From contig NZ_JACJSA010000022.1 of NCBI RefSeq assembly GCF_014697545.1, forward strand, positions 62,001 through 126,000: a stretch of DNA of 64,000 bases, in the 5' to 3' direction. Of this stretch, positions 1 to 8,021 are shown in pieces; within the stretch, counting starts at the first letter, position 1, and each line of letters starts with the position of its first letter. The DNA comes from Oscillatoria sp. FACHB-1407 (GTDB taxonomy: Bacteria; Cyanobacteriota; Cyanobacteriia; Elainellales; Elainellaceae). The notes under the pieces are model-generated. The model was given only the letters and a program-made list of their open reading frames with translations. It made no database searches and was not told where the DNA came from. The translations under genes were made by a program, and so were the position numbers.

Positions 1-1227
1 TCCCTGCACTGCCAGAGCATAACGTTCTTCACTCTCTCGCAGTGCCTCTTCTGAGCGTTTGCGTTCGGTCACATCTCGAAAGGTTACGACCGTTCCCATC
101 AGTTGCCCATCTTCCCAGATAGGGTTGCTGATGTATTCCACCGAAAAACAAGTGCCATCCTTGCGCCAAAACACATCATTATCAACGTGATGCACAATGC
201 CGTCGCGGAGCGTGGTTTCAATCAGGCAAGCAGCTTCCGGGGGAGGAAGCTCAGGATTCGCGTGATGCAAAATAGCATCAATCGGTTTGCCAATCAGCTC
301 ATCTACTTCCCAGCCCAACATGCGAGCCGCCGCAGGATTGAGAAAAATTCCATTGCCGTGCAAGTCTATGCCGTAAATGCCTTCTCCAGCCGAGTTTAGA
401 ATCAACTCATGCAAATGGCGCAACCGCTCTAATGCTTCTTCTGCTTGTTTGCGAGCCGTGACATCGTTTTGTAGCCCGATAAAACTGGTTAGCTTGCCTT
501 GAGCATCAAACACCGGGTTAATTTGCAAGTCATTCCAGAAGGGAGTGCCATCCTTGCGGTAGTTCAGGAGCGTGCAGGAGATAGGTTGACGCGCAGCGAT
601 CGCCTGCCGAATTTCCTCAATCACGGTTGCATCGGTGCCCGGTCCCTGCAACATGCGACAGTTCTCTCCCATGATGTCTTCGGGAGTAAACCCTGTAATC
701 GCTGTAAAAGCAGGGTTTACAAAGATCACCGGGTTGTCGGGTAGCTGAGGTGCGGTAATAACGACCCCTGTGGTTACGTTTTCAATCGCCAATGCCAGTT
801 GATCATTGTCCCGCAGGGCTTGTCGCAGTTCCTCCAGCGTTCGGGCTCGTTCAATGGCATAACGAATCGATCGCTCTAGTAATAGAGCATCAAATTTTCC
901 TTTAACCAGATAATCGGCAACCCCAACCTTCATCGCAGCGATATCAACATCCAGATCGCCCTGCCCCGTTACCAAAATCATCGGTGCCTTGCAACCTGAG
1001 GCGATCGCCGTTTGGATCAGCTCCAGCCCAGTTGTAGATCCCAGTCGATAATCGACCAAATAAACGTCATGCTGATTTTTAAGAATAATTTCTAAAGCTG
1101 CATCATCCGTATTGACCCAATCCAGGCTAAACCGACTGTGCTGAATTTCAGCAAATAACCCTTGGGTAATGATGAAGTCGTCCTCATCATCTTCGATAAC
1201 AAGGACTCTTATGGGGTAATAAGACAT
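1..1227 (-). CDS. REC-LOV-PAS sensor protein, C-terminus outside the window
   Basis: The first 409 codons of a signalling protein lie here; the gene runs off the left edge. It opens with a response-regulator receiver domain (residues about 6-125, acidic IEDDEDD cluster, phospho-acceptor D59 in VYLVDYRLG). A PAS domain follows at about 145-255. This PAS has the LOV signature GENCRMLQG with the flavin-adduct cysteine at C190, then the asparagine-rich strand LLNYRKDGTPFWN and the glutamine strand FIGLQNDVT. A second PAS covers about 265-390 and ends VTFRDVTERKRSEEALRESE, after which a third PAS or a kinase would be expected. The ATG at 1227 is the first start before the receiver. The LOV family binds FMN and senses blue light; whether this one does is inferred from the motif. 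The output domain is unknown because it is off-window. Confidence 0.85.
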   Translation of the reverse strand, partial: MSYYPIRVLVIEDDEDDFIITQGLFAEIQHSRFSLDWVNTDDAALEIILKNQHDVYLVDYRLGSTTGLELIQTAIASGCKAPMILVTGQGDLDVDIAAMKVGVADYLVKGKFDALLLERSIRYAIERARTLEELRQALRDNDQLALAIENVTTGVVITAPQLPDNPVIFVNPAFTAITGFTPEDIMGENCRMLQGPGTDATVIEEIRQAIAARQPISCTLLNYRKDGTPFWNDLQINPVFDAQGKLTSFIGLQNDVTARKQAEEALERLRHLHELILNSAGEGIYGIDLHGNGIFLNPAAARMLGWEVDELIGKPIDAILHHANPELPPPEAACLIETTLRDGIVHHVDNDVFWRKDGTCFSVEYISNPIWEDGQLMGTVVTFRDVTERKRSEEALRESEERYALAVQG

Positions 1228-1689
1228 AATCAAAATTAAAGTGTTATTTAAAACACATAAAGCCCTATCTGTATAGTTCCCTCAATTTCAGGCTTTTGCA
1301 AGATAATTTCAGGGCGGTTTTCGTTAAGAATGATTGCCGTCCAGAGTATAAAACTGAGAGAAATCAAGCAATTAAAGGATTAATCAACGAAAAAGAGGGG
1401 TTAGACCCCCTTTGCCTAATGACATTCACTTGGTGTAGAGGGATTTTTAGGACATCTTTTGTCTCCTTGAGCAGCTATAGGGCTGATAGGCAAGGGATGA
1501 AACCGATGACTATTGCCAAATTTGCTGTTTTTTGAATGTCCTAAAGACTTGGAGCGATCGCGGAAAAGAGCCGCAAAAGAACGAAGTCGAGGCTTATGTG
1601 AAAGATTTCGTAACGCGATGGTTCACCTTATGGCATAGATCATAGGCTGAATTATTCGTCCTCAGGGCAAAGCTTTACTAAACGCAGGA

Positions 1690-1748
1690 ATGCAAAGGAC
1701 TGAGGACTGAGAAATGAGAACTGAGGACTGAGGATTGAGGACTGAGGT
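1690..1748. repeat. Degenerate short tandem repeat (GGACTGA-type units)
   Basis: Near-tandem units of ACTGAGG, GACTGAG and ATTGAGG follow one another for about 58 bases. This is the kind of low-complexity array common between cyanobacterial genes; no function is visible. Confidence 0.7.
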
Positions 1749-1869
1749 TGAAAGGCAAGCAGTACATCATGTTGCAGCTTGAGAGATGCCCTAACAAACC
1801 GTTCAGTTGCTATGGCTGCGGTTAGACATTGGGGAATGCAGATGTAATTCTCAAAAATTGACCACCGCT

Positions 1870-1897
1870 GTAGGGGCGTTTCGCGAAACGTCCCTAC
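1870..1897. repeat. Palindromic repeat, copy 1
   Basis: GTAGGGGCGTTTCGCGAA continues into a near-perfect inverted copy ending CCCTAC, giving a 28-bp palindrome. An almost identical palindrome occurs at 22962-22989, so this is a dispersed repeat and not a local terminator; it has no T-run. Confidence 0.8.
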
Positions 1898-2040
1898 AAA
1901 ATTCATAGATTGGATCAGCAACACCGTTGCAGTTGAAACCGCAGTTATAGCCGTAGCTACCATTGTCAGGGCAACTCAAAGCCCATAATGAACAAGGAGC
2001 TTAATCCCCTTGTCCTATAGCCCTACGCATATGCATTAGG

Positions 2041-2124
2041 ACATAAGGGGGTGTGGGGGCTGCGCCCCAGCCAGGGGTGGAACCCCTGCACCCCAAATTC
2101 CCACCCCTATTTACGACGAGTTGT
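2041..2124 (+). repeat. GC-rich mobile repeat family A, copy 1 (left end shortened)
   Basis: The core has three nested inverted repeats (GGGGTG/CACCCC, GGGGCTGCGCCCC, AGGGGTGGAACCCCT), then TTTACGACGAGTTGT. The left end seen in the full copies (TTCACAGATAGGG) is absent. It ends about 10 bases beyond the nanE stop codon. TTAG lies next to both ends and may be a target duplication, but four bases is weak evidence. Confidence 0.75.
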
Positions 2125-2133
2125 ACTTAGTAA

Positions 2134-2838
2134 TCACTTCTGTATCGCGGCACGATATTGCTGCACGAGCAGGTCAATGCCTGTAATTGCCGTGCCTACC
2201 ACGACCGCATCTGCCCCCAAGTCGAGTGCCTGTCGTGCCATTTGGGGGGACGAAATTCCTCCTTCACAAATAATAAATGCCTCAATTTGCGCCACAAGTT
2301 GATGAAGCAGATCAAACCCAGGGGGGGTCAGGTGGCGAGTAGCATCGGTATAGCCATAAAGGGTCGTACCGACGATATCGGCTCCTGCCTCAACAGCGGC
2401 GATCGCCCCTTCTAAGGTATCGACGTCTGCCATAACGGGCTTACTAAGTTGGGTGTGAATTTGTTCAATCAATGTGGCAACGGTTTCGCCACCGGGACGC
2501 GATCGCAGTGTTGCATCAATCGCGATGATATCGGCTCCGGCAGTGGCGATCGCTTCAGCATGCTCAAACTGCGGCGTGATGTACACGTCATAGCCCGAAA
2601 TTTGCCGCTTCCATAGCCCAATGATGGGAACGGTGACTCGCGATCGCACTGCCTCCACATGAGCAGGGGTATCAATTCGCACTGCCACCGCCCCCCGGTT
2701 AACCGATGCCTGGGCGATCGCCGCAATCACCGACGGTTCGTGCAACGGCGAGTCAACCGGAGCCTGACAGGAGACGATCAACCCCTGCTGGAGTGGTTGC
2801 AGAATCGCAGAAAATTTTGTTGACGAAGAAACTGACAT
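2134..2838 (-). CDS. nanE: Putative N-acetylmannosamine-6-phosphate 2-epimerase
   Basis: A 234-residue TIM-barrel protein matching the NanE family in length and motifs. NanE interconverts ManNAc-6-P and GlcNAc-6-P in the cytoplasm. Visible features are LIVSCQAPVDSPL near the N-terminus, GAVAVRID, PIIGLWK, GADIIAIDAT, the VMADVDTLEGA strand with its acidic residue, ADIVGTTLYGYT, and the C-terminal phosphate-binding ICEGGISSPQ and GADAVVVGTAIT loops. The start at 2838 fits the usual N-terminus. No other sialic-acid or amino-sugar gene lies nearby (no lyase, kinase or transporter), so the role is probably amino-sugar recycling rather than a full sialate pathway; that is inference. It is transcribed divergently from the small membrane protein at 2923. 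Confidence 0.9.
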   Translation of the reverse strand: MSVSSSTKFSAILQPLQQGLIVSCQAPVDSPLHEPSVIAAIAQASVNRGAVAVRIDTPAHVEAVRSRVTVPIIGLWKRQISGYDVYITPQFEHAEAIATAGADIIAIDATLRSRPGGETVATLIEQIHTQLSKPVMADVDTLEGAIAAVEAGADIVGTTLYGYTDATRHLTPPGFDLLHQLVAQIEAFIICEGGISSPQMARQALDLGADAVVVGTAITGIDLLVQQYRAAIQK

Positions 2839-2922
2839 ACTTAAGAAGGATGCCTCACCCTAGGTTCTCTTTATAGTCTGTTTTATAGTTTGAATTAGTC
2901 TTTGTATAGGGGTTAATTACAC

Positions 2923-3132
2923 ATGATGACTTTAATGGAAGCCGCCGCCGGGCTAGATAATGCGGGTGGTCATTTCCCTATTTCTTTTACGCTAGTGTAT
3001 ATCGTTGGTTTCATTGCGGCGGTAAGTATCGGGTCAATCGCCTGGTATAACTCTAAGCGTCCACCCGGATGGGAAGACAAAGAGCGTCCTGACATCGTTC
3101 CTGAAGTGGATGATGAGATCCAACAAAGTTAG
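2923..3132 (+). CDS. Small single-helix membrane protein, possibly Psb35-like
   Basis: A 69-residue protein with one hydrophobic segment (about residues 18-41, FPISFTLVYIVGFIAAVSIG). It is followed by a positively charged, tryptophan-rich juxtamembrane stretch (AWYNSKRPPGWEDKERPD) and an acidic tail. A single helix followed by WYNSKRP..W is conserved in a small cyanobacterial family. I associate that family with the photosystem II assembly peptide Psb35, but this is from memory and moderately uncertain. ATG ATG at 2923/2926 offers two adjacent starts. It is divergent from nanE and convergent with rsmB. Confidence 0.75.
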   Translation: MMTLMEAAAGLDNAGGHFPISFTLVYIVGFIAAVSIGSIAWYNSKRPPGWEDKERPDIVPEVDDEIQQS

Positions 3133-3217
3133 GTTAGATGCTCAGTACAACCTGTCATAAGTAAAGTTGGTGGGGGCGAGCAGTTGTTCACCCCTACCGA
3201 AGCAATACCGAAGTTCT

Positions 3218-4579
3218 TTAACTTTCAGGCGATCGCCGCAATCGCACCATAAAAAATCCATCCATTTGATGGTGATGGGGCAAGACTTTTATCCATCCCT
3301 GGGGTGTGACAAATTGAGTAGCGGGATGATCCCCTGCGGGAGGCTCAATCTGCCAGTTGGGATGGTTTGCCAGGAAGTGTTGAGCGATCGCCTCATTCTC
3401 TAAGGGATGCAGGGTGCAGGTGGAATAGACAAGCACTCCTCCCGGTTTCACCCAGGTTGCTGCTTCGGTCAGCAGTTCCGTTTGCAGTTGGGCGAGTTCT
3501 ACGACTGAATCGGGGGTTTGTCGCCACCGAGCATCTGCATGACGGTGCAACGTTCCCAACCCAGAGCACGGTGCGTCAATCAGCACGCGATCGGCTTGGT
3601 TAGCAAATTGGGGAATGTGACGGCTATCTTCAGTGCAAACTTGAATCGAGGTTAAACCCAATCGTCGCACGTTCTCTTGCAGGCGTTTGAGCCGAGAAGG
3701 GGTGCGATCGCACGCCCAAATCACACCGCGATCGCCCATAAGCTCAGCGATATGGGTTGTCTTTCCACCGGGCGCAGCGCAGGCGTCGATAATCGTCTCT
3801 CCAGGCTGAGGATCGAGCAGATGGCTCACCAGTTGAGCACTGGCGTCTTGCACTGCCCACCAACCCTCTTCAAAACCGGGGAGTTGTCGAATTGACCCCA
3901 CAGGCTTGAGCAAGCGCAACGCATCCGGTAGGGGAGGAAAGGGGGGGATCGCAATACCTGCCTGTTGCATCACGGTTGCCACCTCTGCAACGGAACTCCG
4001 CAACCGATTCACTCGCAGATCAATGTGCGGGGGTTGATTGAATGCCTGACAGAGCGCGGCGGTGTCTGCCCAGCCAAATTGCTCTAACCACACGCGCACA
4101 ATCCAATCCGGATAGCTGTATTGCATCCCCAATGCCATGACCGGATCATCTGGCAGTTGTAGAGGGTCGGTCTGTTGCGGTTGACCGTTTTCACTTAAGC
4201 GGGTGTATTGCCGTAGCACCCCATTGACAAATCCGGTTAGCCCTTGCAAACCATTGGTTTTTGCTAACTCGACGGTGGTATTGACGGCCGCCGATGCCGG
4301 GATATGGTGCAAATAGCGCAATTGATATAAACCGAGATGCAAGATCAGTCTTAGATCGGGGGGTTGTTGTTGCGCTTTTTTGGTGGCGAGTTGATCGATG
4401 AGAGCATCTAATGTTCGTTGCTGTCGGACACAACCATACACCAACTCAGTGCATAGGCTGCGATCGAGGTCAGCTAGCACCTCGCGTTGCAACTCGCGAT
4501 CGAGCGCAACATCGACAAATGCTCCTCGTTGCACTGCTCGGAGGGCTAAAAACGCAGATTGACGGGGATTTTTTGTCAC
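3218..4579 (-). CDS. rsmB: 16S rRNA (cytosine-967-C5)-methyltransferase RsmB
   Basis: A 453-residue RNA m5C methyltransferase. Residues about 5-135 form the NusB-like RNA-binding domain (SAFLALRAVQRGAFVDVAL, YGCVRQQRTLD). The C-terminal half is the SAM-dependent catalytic domain. It has the SAM-binding DACAAPGGKTTHIAEL, the first catalytic cysteine in APCSGLGTLHRH and the second in VYSTCTLHPLENE. The two-cysteine arrangement is typical of the RsmB/NOL1 group. The enzyme methylates C967 of 16S rRNA before subunit assembly. The start at 4579 gives the expected N-terminus. It stands alone and is divergent from the glycosyltransferase at 4861, with 281 bases of AT-rich spacer that probably holds both promoters. 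Confidence 0.93.
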   Translation of the reverse strand: MTKNPRQSAFLALRAVQRGAFVDVALDRELQREVLADLDRSLCTELVYGCVRQQRTLDALIDQLATKKAQQQPPDLRLILHLGLYQLRYLHHIPASAAVNTTVELAKTNGLQGLTGFVNGVLRQYTRLSENGQPQQTDPLQLPDDPVMALGMQYSYPDWIVRVWLEQFGWADTAALCQAFNQPPHIDLRVNRLRSSVAEVATVMQQAGIAIPPFPPLPDALRLLKPVGSIRQLPGFEEGWWAVQDASAQLVSHLLDPQPGETIIDACAAPGGKTTHIAELMGDRGVIWACDRTPSRLKRLQENVRRLGLTSIQVCTEDSRHIPQFANQADRVLIDAPCSGLGTLHRHADARWRQTPDSVVELAQLQTELLTEAATWVKPGGVLVYSTCTLHPLENEAIAQHFLANHPNWQIEPPAGDHPATQFVTPQGWIKVLPHHHQMDGFFMVRLRRSPES

Positions 4580-4860
4580 AGACGGGTGGCAATGAACTGG
4601 GTGATAAGTTTCGCAAACGATAAGATTCGCAAAAAATGTATTATTATCTTTTTGACGTCCCTTTATTTTTTCTTTACAAAATTGCTTTCAGCAAGAAATT
4701 GTTCTCAATTGCTCACAACCTGGCAGTCGTAAGCTTGGCGATCGCAGTCTTACACCACCGTAAGCCTTCACCAGTCAACCTTCGTGTATTGTTTTGCTGT
4801 TAAGCAGACAACCGTCGAGAGCAAATTCAGGGATTCATTCACTACTATTCTAAAAACATT

Positions 4861-6204
4861 ATGACGCGATCGATTTTAGAGAACCCCAAGCTTAACCGCA
4901 AAACGTCTCTTCAAAGCACGCTTCAAGATGGCGTTATTACCCCTCACTGGCGGCGACGGTTAACTAAATTCTATCGATCGATCATTCCCTCTCACATCCC
5001 TCCAGAGCAACAAATCTGGCTGCACAATACTCAAGATATTGTTGCTTTCAGTGAGCGACTGAAAGACCCTGACTACGACATTTCAACGATTGAATATGTC
5101 TTAATCGTTGACCCTGTGACTGACATTTACGACATTATTGAGTTCTTTTCCCAGTTACGTCGTAAGCTGCCCGACCATGCAAAGGTACTCTTCACCAACT
5201 TCAACTGTCTCTGGGCACCCTTGTTTGAATTAGCCGCTTCTCTTGGGTTTTCTAGACGTCGGGGCATTGGCAATTTCTATTTTGATAGCGATTTAGAATG
5301 CTTCCTGGAAATGTCTGGATGGGAGCACGTTAAAAAGATTCGGCGATTTATGCTGCCTCGTCAAATTCCAATTCTCAGTTCAATCTTTGACAACTTTTTG
5401 GTGCGTCTGCCAGGGTTACAAAATCTCTCGCTCAACAGCATTTTTATCGCTCGAAAAAGTGCAGAGGGTAGCCCCAGAGATTACTCAACAACAGTTCTTG
5501 TTCCTTGCAAAAACGAAGAAAACAATATTGAGGCGGTTATTCGTCGGATGCCCTCCTTTGGTCAATCTGTTGAGATCCTCTTTATCAATGACAAGAGCAC
5601 CGATACAACCGAGGAAAAAATCCTCTACTTCCAGCAACGATTCCCCGACAAAAATATTGTTCTGGTGCAGGGCCTGGGCAAAGGTAAAGGCGAAGCCGTC
5701 CGGGAAGGGATGAAGTATGCAACGGGTGACATCTGTATGATTTTGGATGCGGATTTAACCGTCATTCCCGAAGACCTGCCTCAGTTTTATGAGGCGATGC
5801 GCCGCCGCCGCGCAGATTTCATCCACGGCACTCGCTTAGTCTATCCCGGTGAAGCCGGAGCAATGCGCTTTGCCAACATTGTCGGCAACTGGGGATTCTC
5901 CATCCTGTTTACCTATGTGCTGGAGGAGCGAACCACCGATACGCTGTGTGGCACCAAAGTCTACTGGCGGAGAGATTGGCAACTGTTTGAAGAGATGAAA
6001 ACCAATTTGAAAAACACCGATGTTTGGGGTGATTACAACTTGATTTTTGGTGCATCTCGCTATGGCTTAAAGATTACTCAGTTGCCAGTACGCTATTTTG
6101 AGCGTTTGGAGGGCACTACCAAGATGACGAAACGCATCAGAAATGGTTTTATCATGCTGAGAGTAGTTTGGCAGGCTCTATGGTCTGTTAAGTTCATCTC
6201 TTAG
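4861..6204 (+). CDS. Two-part glycosyltransferase (GT2) with a methyltransferase-like N-terminal region
   Basis: A 447-residue protein. Residues about 1-190 resemble a class I methyltransferase remnant (FLEMSGWEHVKKIRRFMLP) but show no clear glycine-rich SAM loop. From about residue 208 there is a GT-A glycosyltransferase: VLVPCKNEENNIEAVI, then FINDKSTD, then the metal-binding D296-A-D298 in MILDADLTVIPED. The acceptor region is like dolichol-phosphate mannosyltransferases. It heads a run of rightward genes with the two methyltransferases at 6308 and 7093 (gaps about 100 and 60 bases). The context suggests lipid-linked or cell-surface glycan assembly; the sugar and acceptor are unknown. No strong ribosome binding site precedes the ATG. 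Confidence 0.85.
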   Translation: MTRSILENPKLNRKTSLQSTLQDGVITPHWRRRLTKFYRSIIPSHIPPEQQIWLHNTQDIVAFSERLKDPDYDISTIEYVLIVDPVTDIYDIIEFFSQLRRKLPDHAKVLFTNFNCLWAPLFELAASLGFSRRRGIGNFYFDSDLECFLEMSGWEHVKKIRRFMLPRQIPILSSIFDNFLVRLPGLQNLSLNSIFIARKSAEGSPRDYSTTVLVPCKNEENNIEAVIRRMPSFGQSVEILFINDKSTDTTEEKILYFQQRFPDKNIVLVQGLGKGKGEAVREGMKYATGDICMILDADLTVIPEDLPQFYEAMRRRRADFIHGTRLVYPGEAGAMRFANIVGNWGFSILFTYVLEERTTDTLCGTKVYWRRDWQLFEEMKTNLKNTDVWGDYNLIFGASRYGLKITQLPVRYFERLEGTTKMTKRIRNGFIMLRVVWQALWSVKFIS

Positions 6205-6307
6205 CGGTCAGGGGCGTTACTAGCCTCTTCTCACCCAACAACCCTGCTTTCTGGGATATCTAGAAGCGATCGCCCCTTAGATTTGTTTTAACATCCTCTG
6301 CTTATCT

Positions 6308-7030
6308 ATGAACCTGCAAGAACGACTCGAGCGAGAACGGCAACACGGTAAGGTGATTATCGCCACTGAAGAAAATAACTGGGGATGGAAAACCCCCGCA
6401 GGTCAAATTCGGTGGAAGCGTCGCTTTAATTATCTGGCACAGGCACTTCCCAACGCCGACGGTCAAGTCTTAGAAGTGGGGGCAGGTTCCGGCACCTTTA
6501 CGGTGGGTTTGGCAGATGTCTACTCGAATCTGATGGCGATCGACATCAGCGAAGACCTGATCAACATTGCTCGAACGAGAGCACCCTCAGCCCAGTTCGC
6601 AGCAATGGATGCCCACAATCTGGAGGTTCCTGACAATAGCTTTGATGCGATTATCGGGTGCTCGGTGTTGCACCATCTCGACTGGAATCTCGCGCTCCAG
6701 GGGTTCTATCACAAGCTCAAGCCCGGTGGGGTAGTGCGCTTTTCAGAGCCTAATTTGTTGAATCCACAGATTTTCATCCAGAAGACGATTCCGCCAATTA
6801 AGAAACGGCTAGGCGATAGCCCTGACGAGTACGCCTTTACGGCATGGCAAATTCGGCGATCGCTCAAACGGGCAGGTTTCTCTCGCATCACTGTCACGCC
6901 GTACGAGTTTCTGCATCCCTCAGTTCCTGAAAAGTGGATTGATGCGGTGATTAAGTTAGAGACTTTAATCTCTAAAACGTTCCTCAAACAAATCGGCGGA
7001 TCGTTGTTGATCGAAGCCTTCAAGCTGTGA
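6308..7030 (+). CDS. Class I SAM-dependent methyltransferase
   Basis: A 240-residue methyltransferase of the Methyltransf_11/25 type. Motif I is VLEVGAGSGTFTVGLA at about residue 54, followed by the acidic end of strand 2 in LMAIDIS, then FDAIIGCSVLHHLDW and the post-motif LKPGGVVRFSEPN. The fold and SAM site are clear; the substrate is not. Genes like this occur in polysaccharide and O-antigen clusters, where they methylate sugars. Here it sits between a glycosyltransferase and a second methyltransferase, which supports glycan modification as a guess. Confidence 0.88.
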   Translation: MNLQERLERERQHGKVIIATEENNWGWKTPAGQIRWKRRFNYLAQALPNADGQVLEVGAGSGTFTVGLADVYSNLMAIDISEDLINIARTRAPSAQFAAMDAHNLEVPDNSFDAIIGCSVLHHLDWNLALQGFYHKLKPGGVVRFSEPNLLNPQIFIQKTIPPIKKRLGDSPDEYAFTAWQIRRSLKRAGFSRITVTPYEFLHPSVPEKWIDAVIKLETLISKTFLKQIGGSLLIEAFKL

Positions 7031-7092
7031 TCAGAAAACATCTGTGATTCACGCAATACCAATTACTGCAATACAAGTGCAATACAGTTGTC

Positions 7093-7881
7093 ATGGGAAA
7101 ACAAGGTTTACTAGGCGGATTGAAGTTACCTCAAGAGCTTCAAATTAGCGATCATGACGATCCGGATAGCATTTACGTTATTCGGCGCATTATTAAACGC
7201 AAACCGTTTCTAGTAAACACCTACAAAAGCTTCTACCGCGATATTCTGAGCCGCATCAAAACGGTTCCAGCCGATGGCGATCTGATTGAACTGGGAAGTG
7301 GAGCAAGCTTCCTGAAGACTGAGTTGCCCCAACTCATTACGTCCGACGTGTTGCCCTACGATGGCGTAGACAAGGTCTTTTCAGCGTTAGATATTCCGCT
7401 TGCAGATAATAGTGTTAGCGCGTTTCTCATGACGGATGTGCTGCATCACATCAAAGACTCGCGGCAGTTTTTCCGGGAAATGCAGCGATGCCTGAAGGTT
7501 GGTGGCAAAGTGGTGATGATTGAACCTGCTAACACCTTGTGGGGCAAGTTTATTTTTAGCAATTTTCATCCAGAACCGTTTGACGACCAGGGGGGTTGGG
7601 GGTTTGAAGAGGGAGGACCACTCACTGGAGCAAATATTGCCATTCCCTGGATCATCTTTTTTAGAGATGTAGAGATATTCAAAAAAGAGTTTCCAGAGTT
7701 GCGGTTGCGATCGATTCGTTTACACACCCCATTCAAATATTTATTGAGCGGTGGGTTATCGTTTAGACAATTGTTGCCATCGTGGTGTTATCCAATTGTT
7801 GATTTGATCGAGTGGATTTTGTCACCGTTCAATCGATATTTAGCCATGTTTATGACAATCGAATTAGAAAAACGACACTAA
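7093..7881 (+). CDS. Class I SAM-dependent methyltransferase (second of pair)
   Basis: A 262-residue methyltransferase. Motif I is DLIELGSGASFLKTELP at about residue 60, and the later motifs are AFLMTDVLHHIKDS and LKVGGKVVMIEPANT. The C-terminal third is longer than in the neighbour at 6308 and is rich in aromatic residues (SWCYPIVDLIEWILSPFNRY), suggesting membrane association or a lipid/glycolipid acceptor. It ends convergently with the membrane glycosyltransferase at 8022. The product and substrate are unknown; I place it in the glycan block from context only. Confidence 0.87.
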   Translation: MGKQGLLGGLKLPQELQISDHDDPDSIYVIRRIIKRKPFLVNTYKSFYRDILSRIKTVPADGDLIELGSGASFLKTELPQLITSDVLPYDGVDKVFSALDIPLADNSVSAFLMTDVLHHIKDSRQFFREMQRCLKVGGKVVMIEPANTLWGKFIFSNFHPEPFDDQGGWGFEEGGPLTGANIAIPWIIFFRDVEIFKKEFPELRLRSIRLHTPFKYLLSGGLSFRQLLPSWCYPIVDLIEWILSPFNRYLAMFMTIELEKRH

Positions 7882-8021
7882 TACGGTAATGCAATAGACT
7901 TACTGGCTAACCCTACCCCTACAAACATTTGCAGCGATCGCGATTTAATTTAGTACGACAACTATCTCGACAGTTGCTATCCGTCTTTTGTGCTTGACGA
8001 TTGAAATCGCAACTATAGAGC

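Larger units (their letters stand above)
1228..2040. other. Long intergenic region with simple repeats and a palindrome
   Basis: No convincing gene is seen in these ~810 bases. Around 1690-1748 there is a degenerate tandem array built on ACTGAGG/ATTGAGG units. A 28-bp palindrome lies at 1870-1897. Open frames at 1296-1535 (+) and 1652-1963 (-) have atypical composition or run through the repeats, and I do not call them genes. Confidence 0.6.

Noticed and set aside
1652-1963. 103-codon frame on the - strand
   Set aside because: Runs through the simple repeat at 1690-1748 and the palindrome at 1870-1897; no ribosome binding site or family features.
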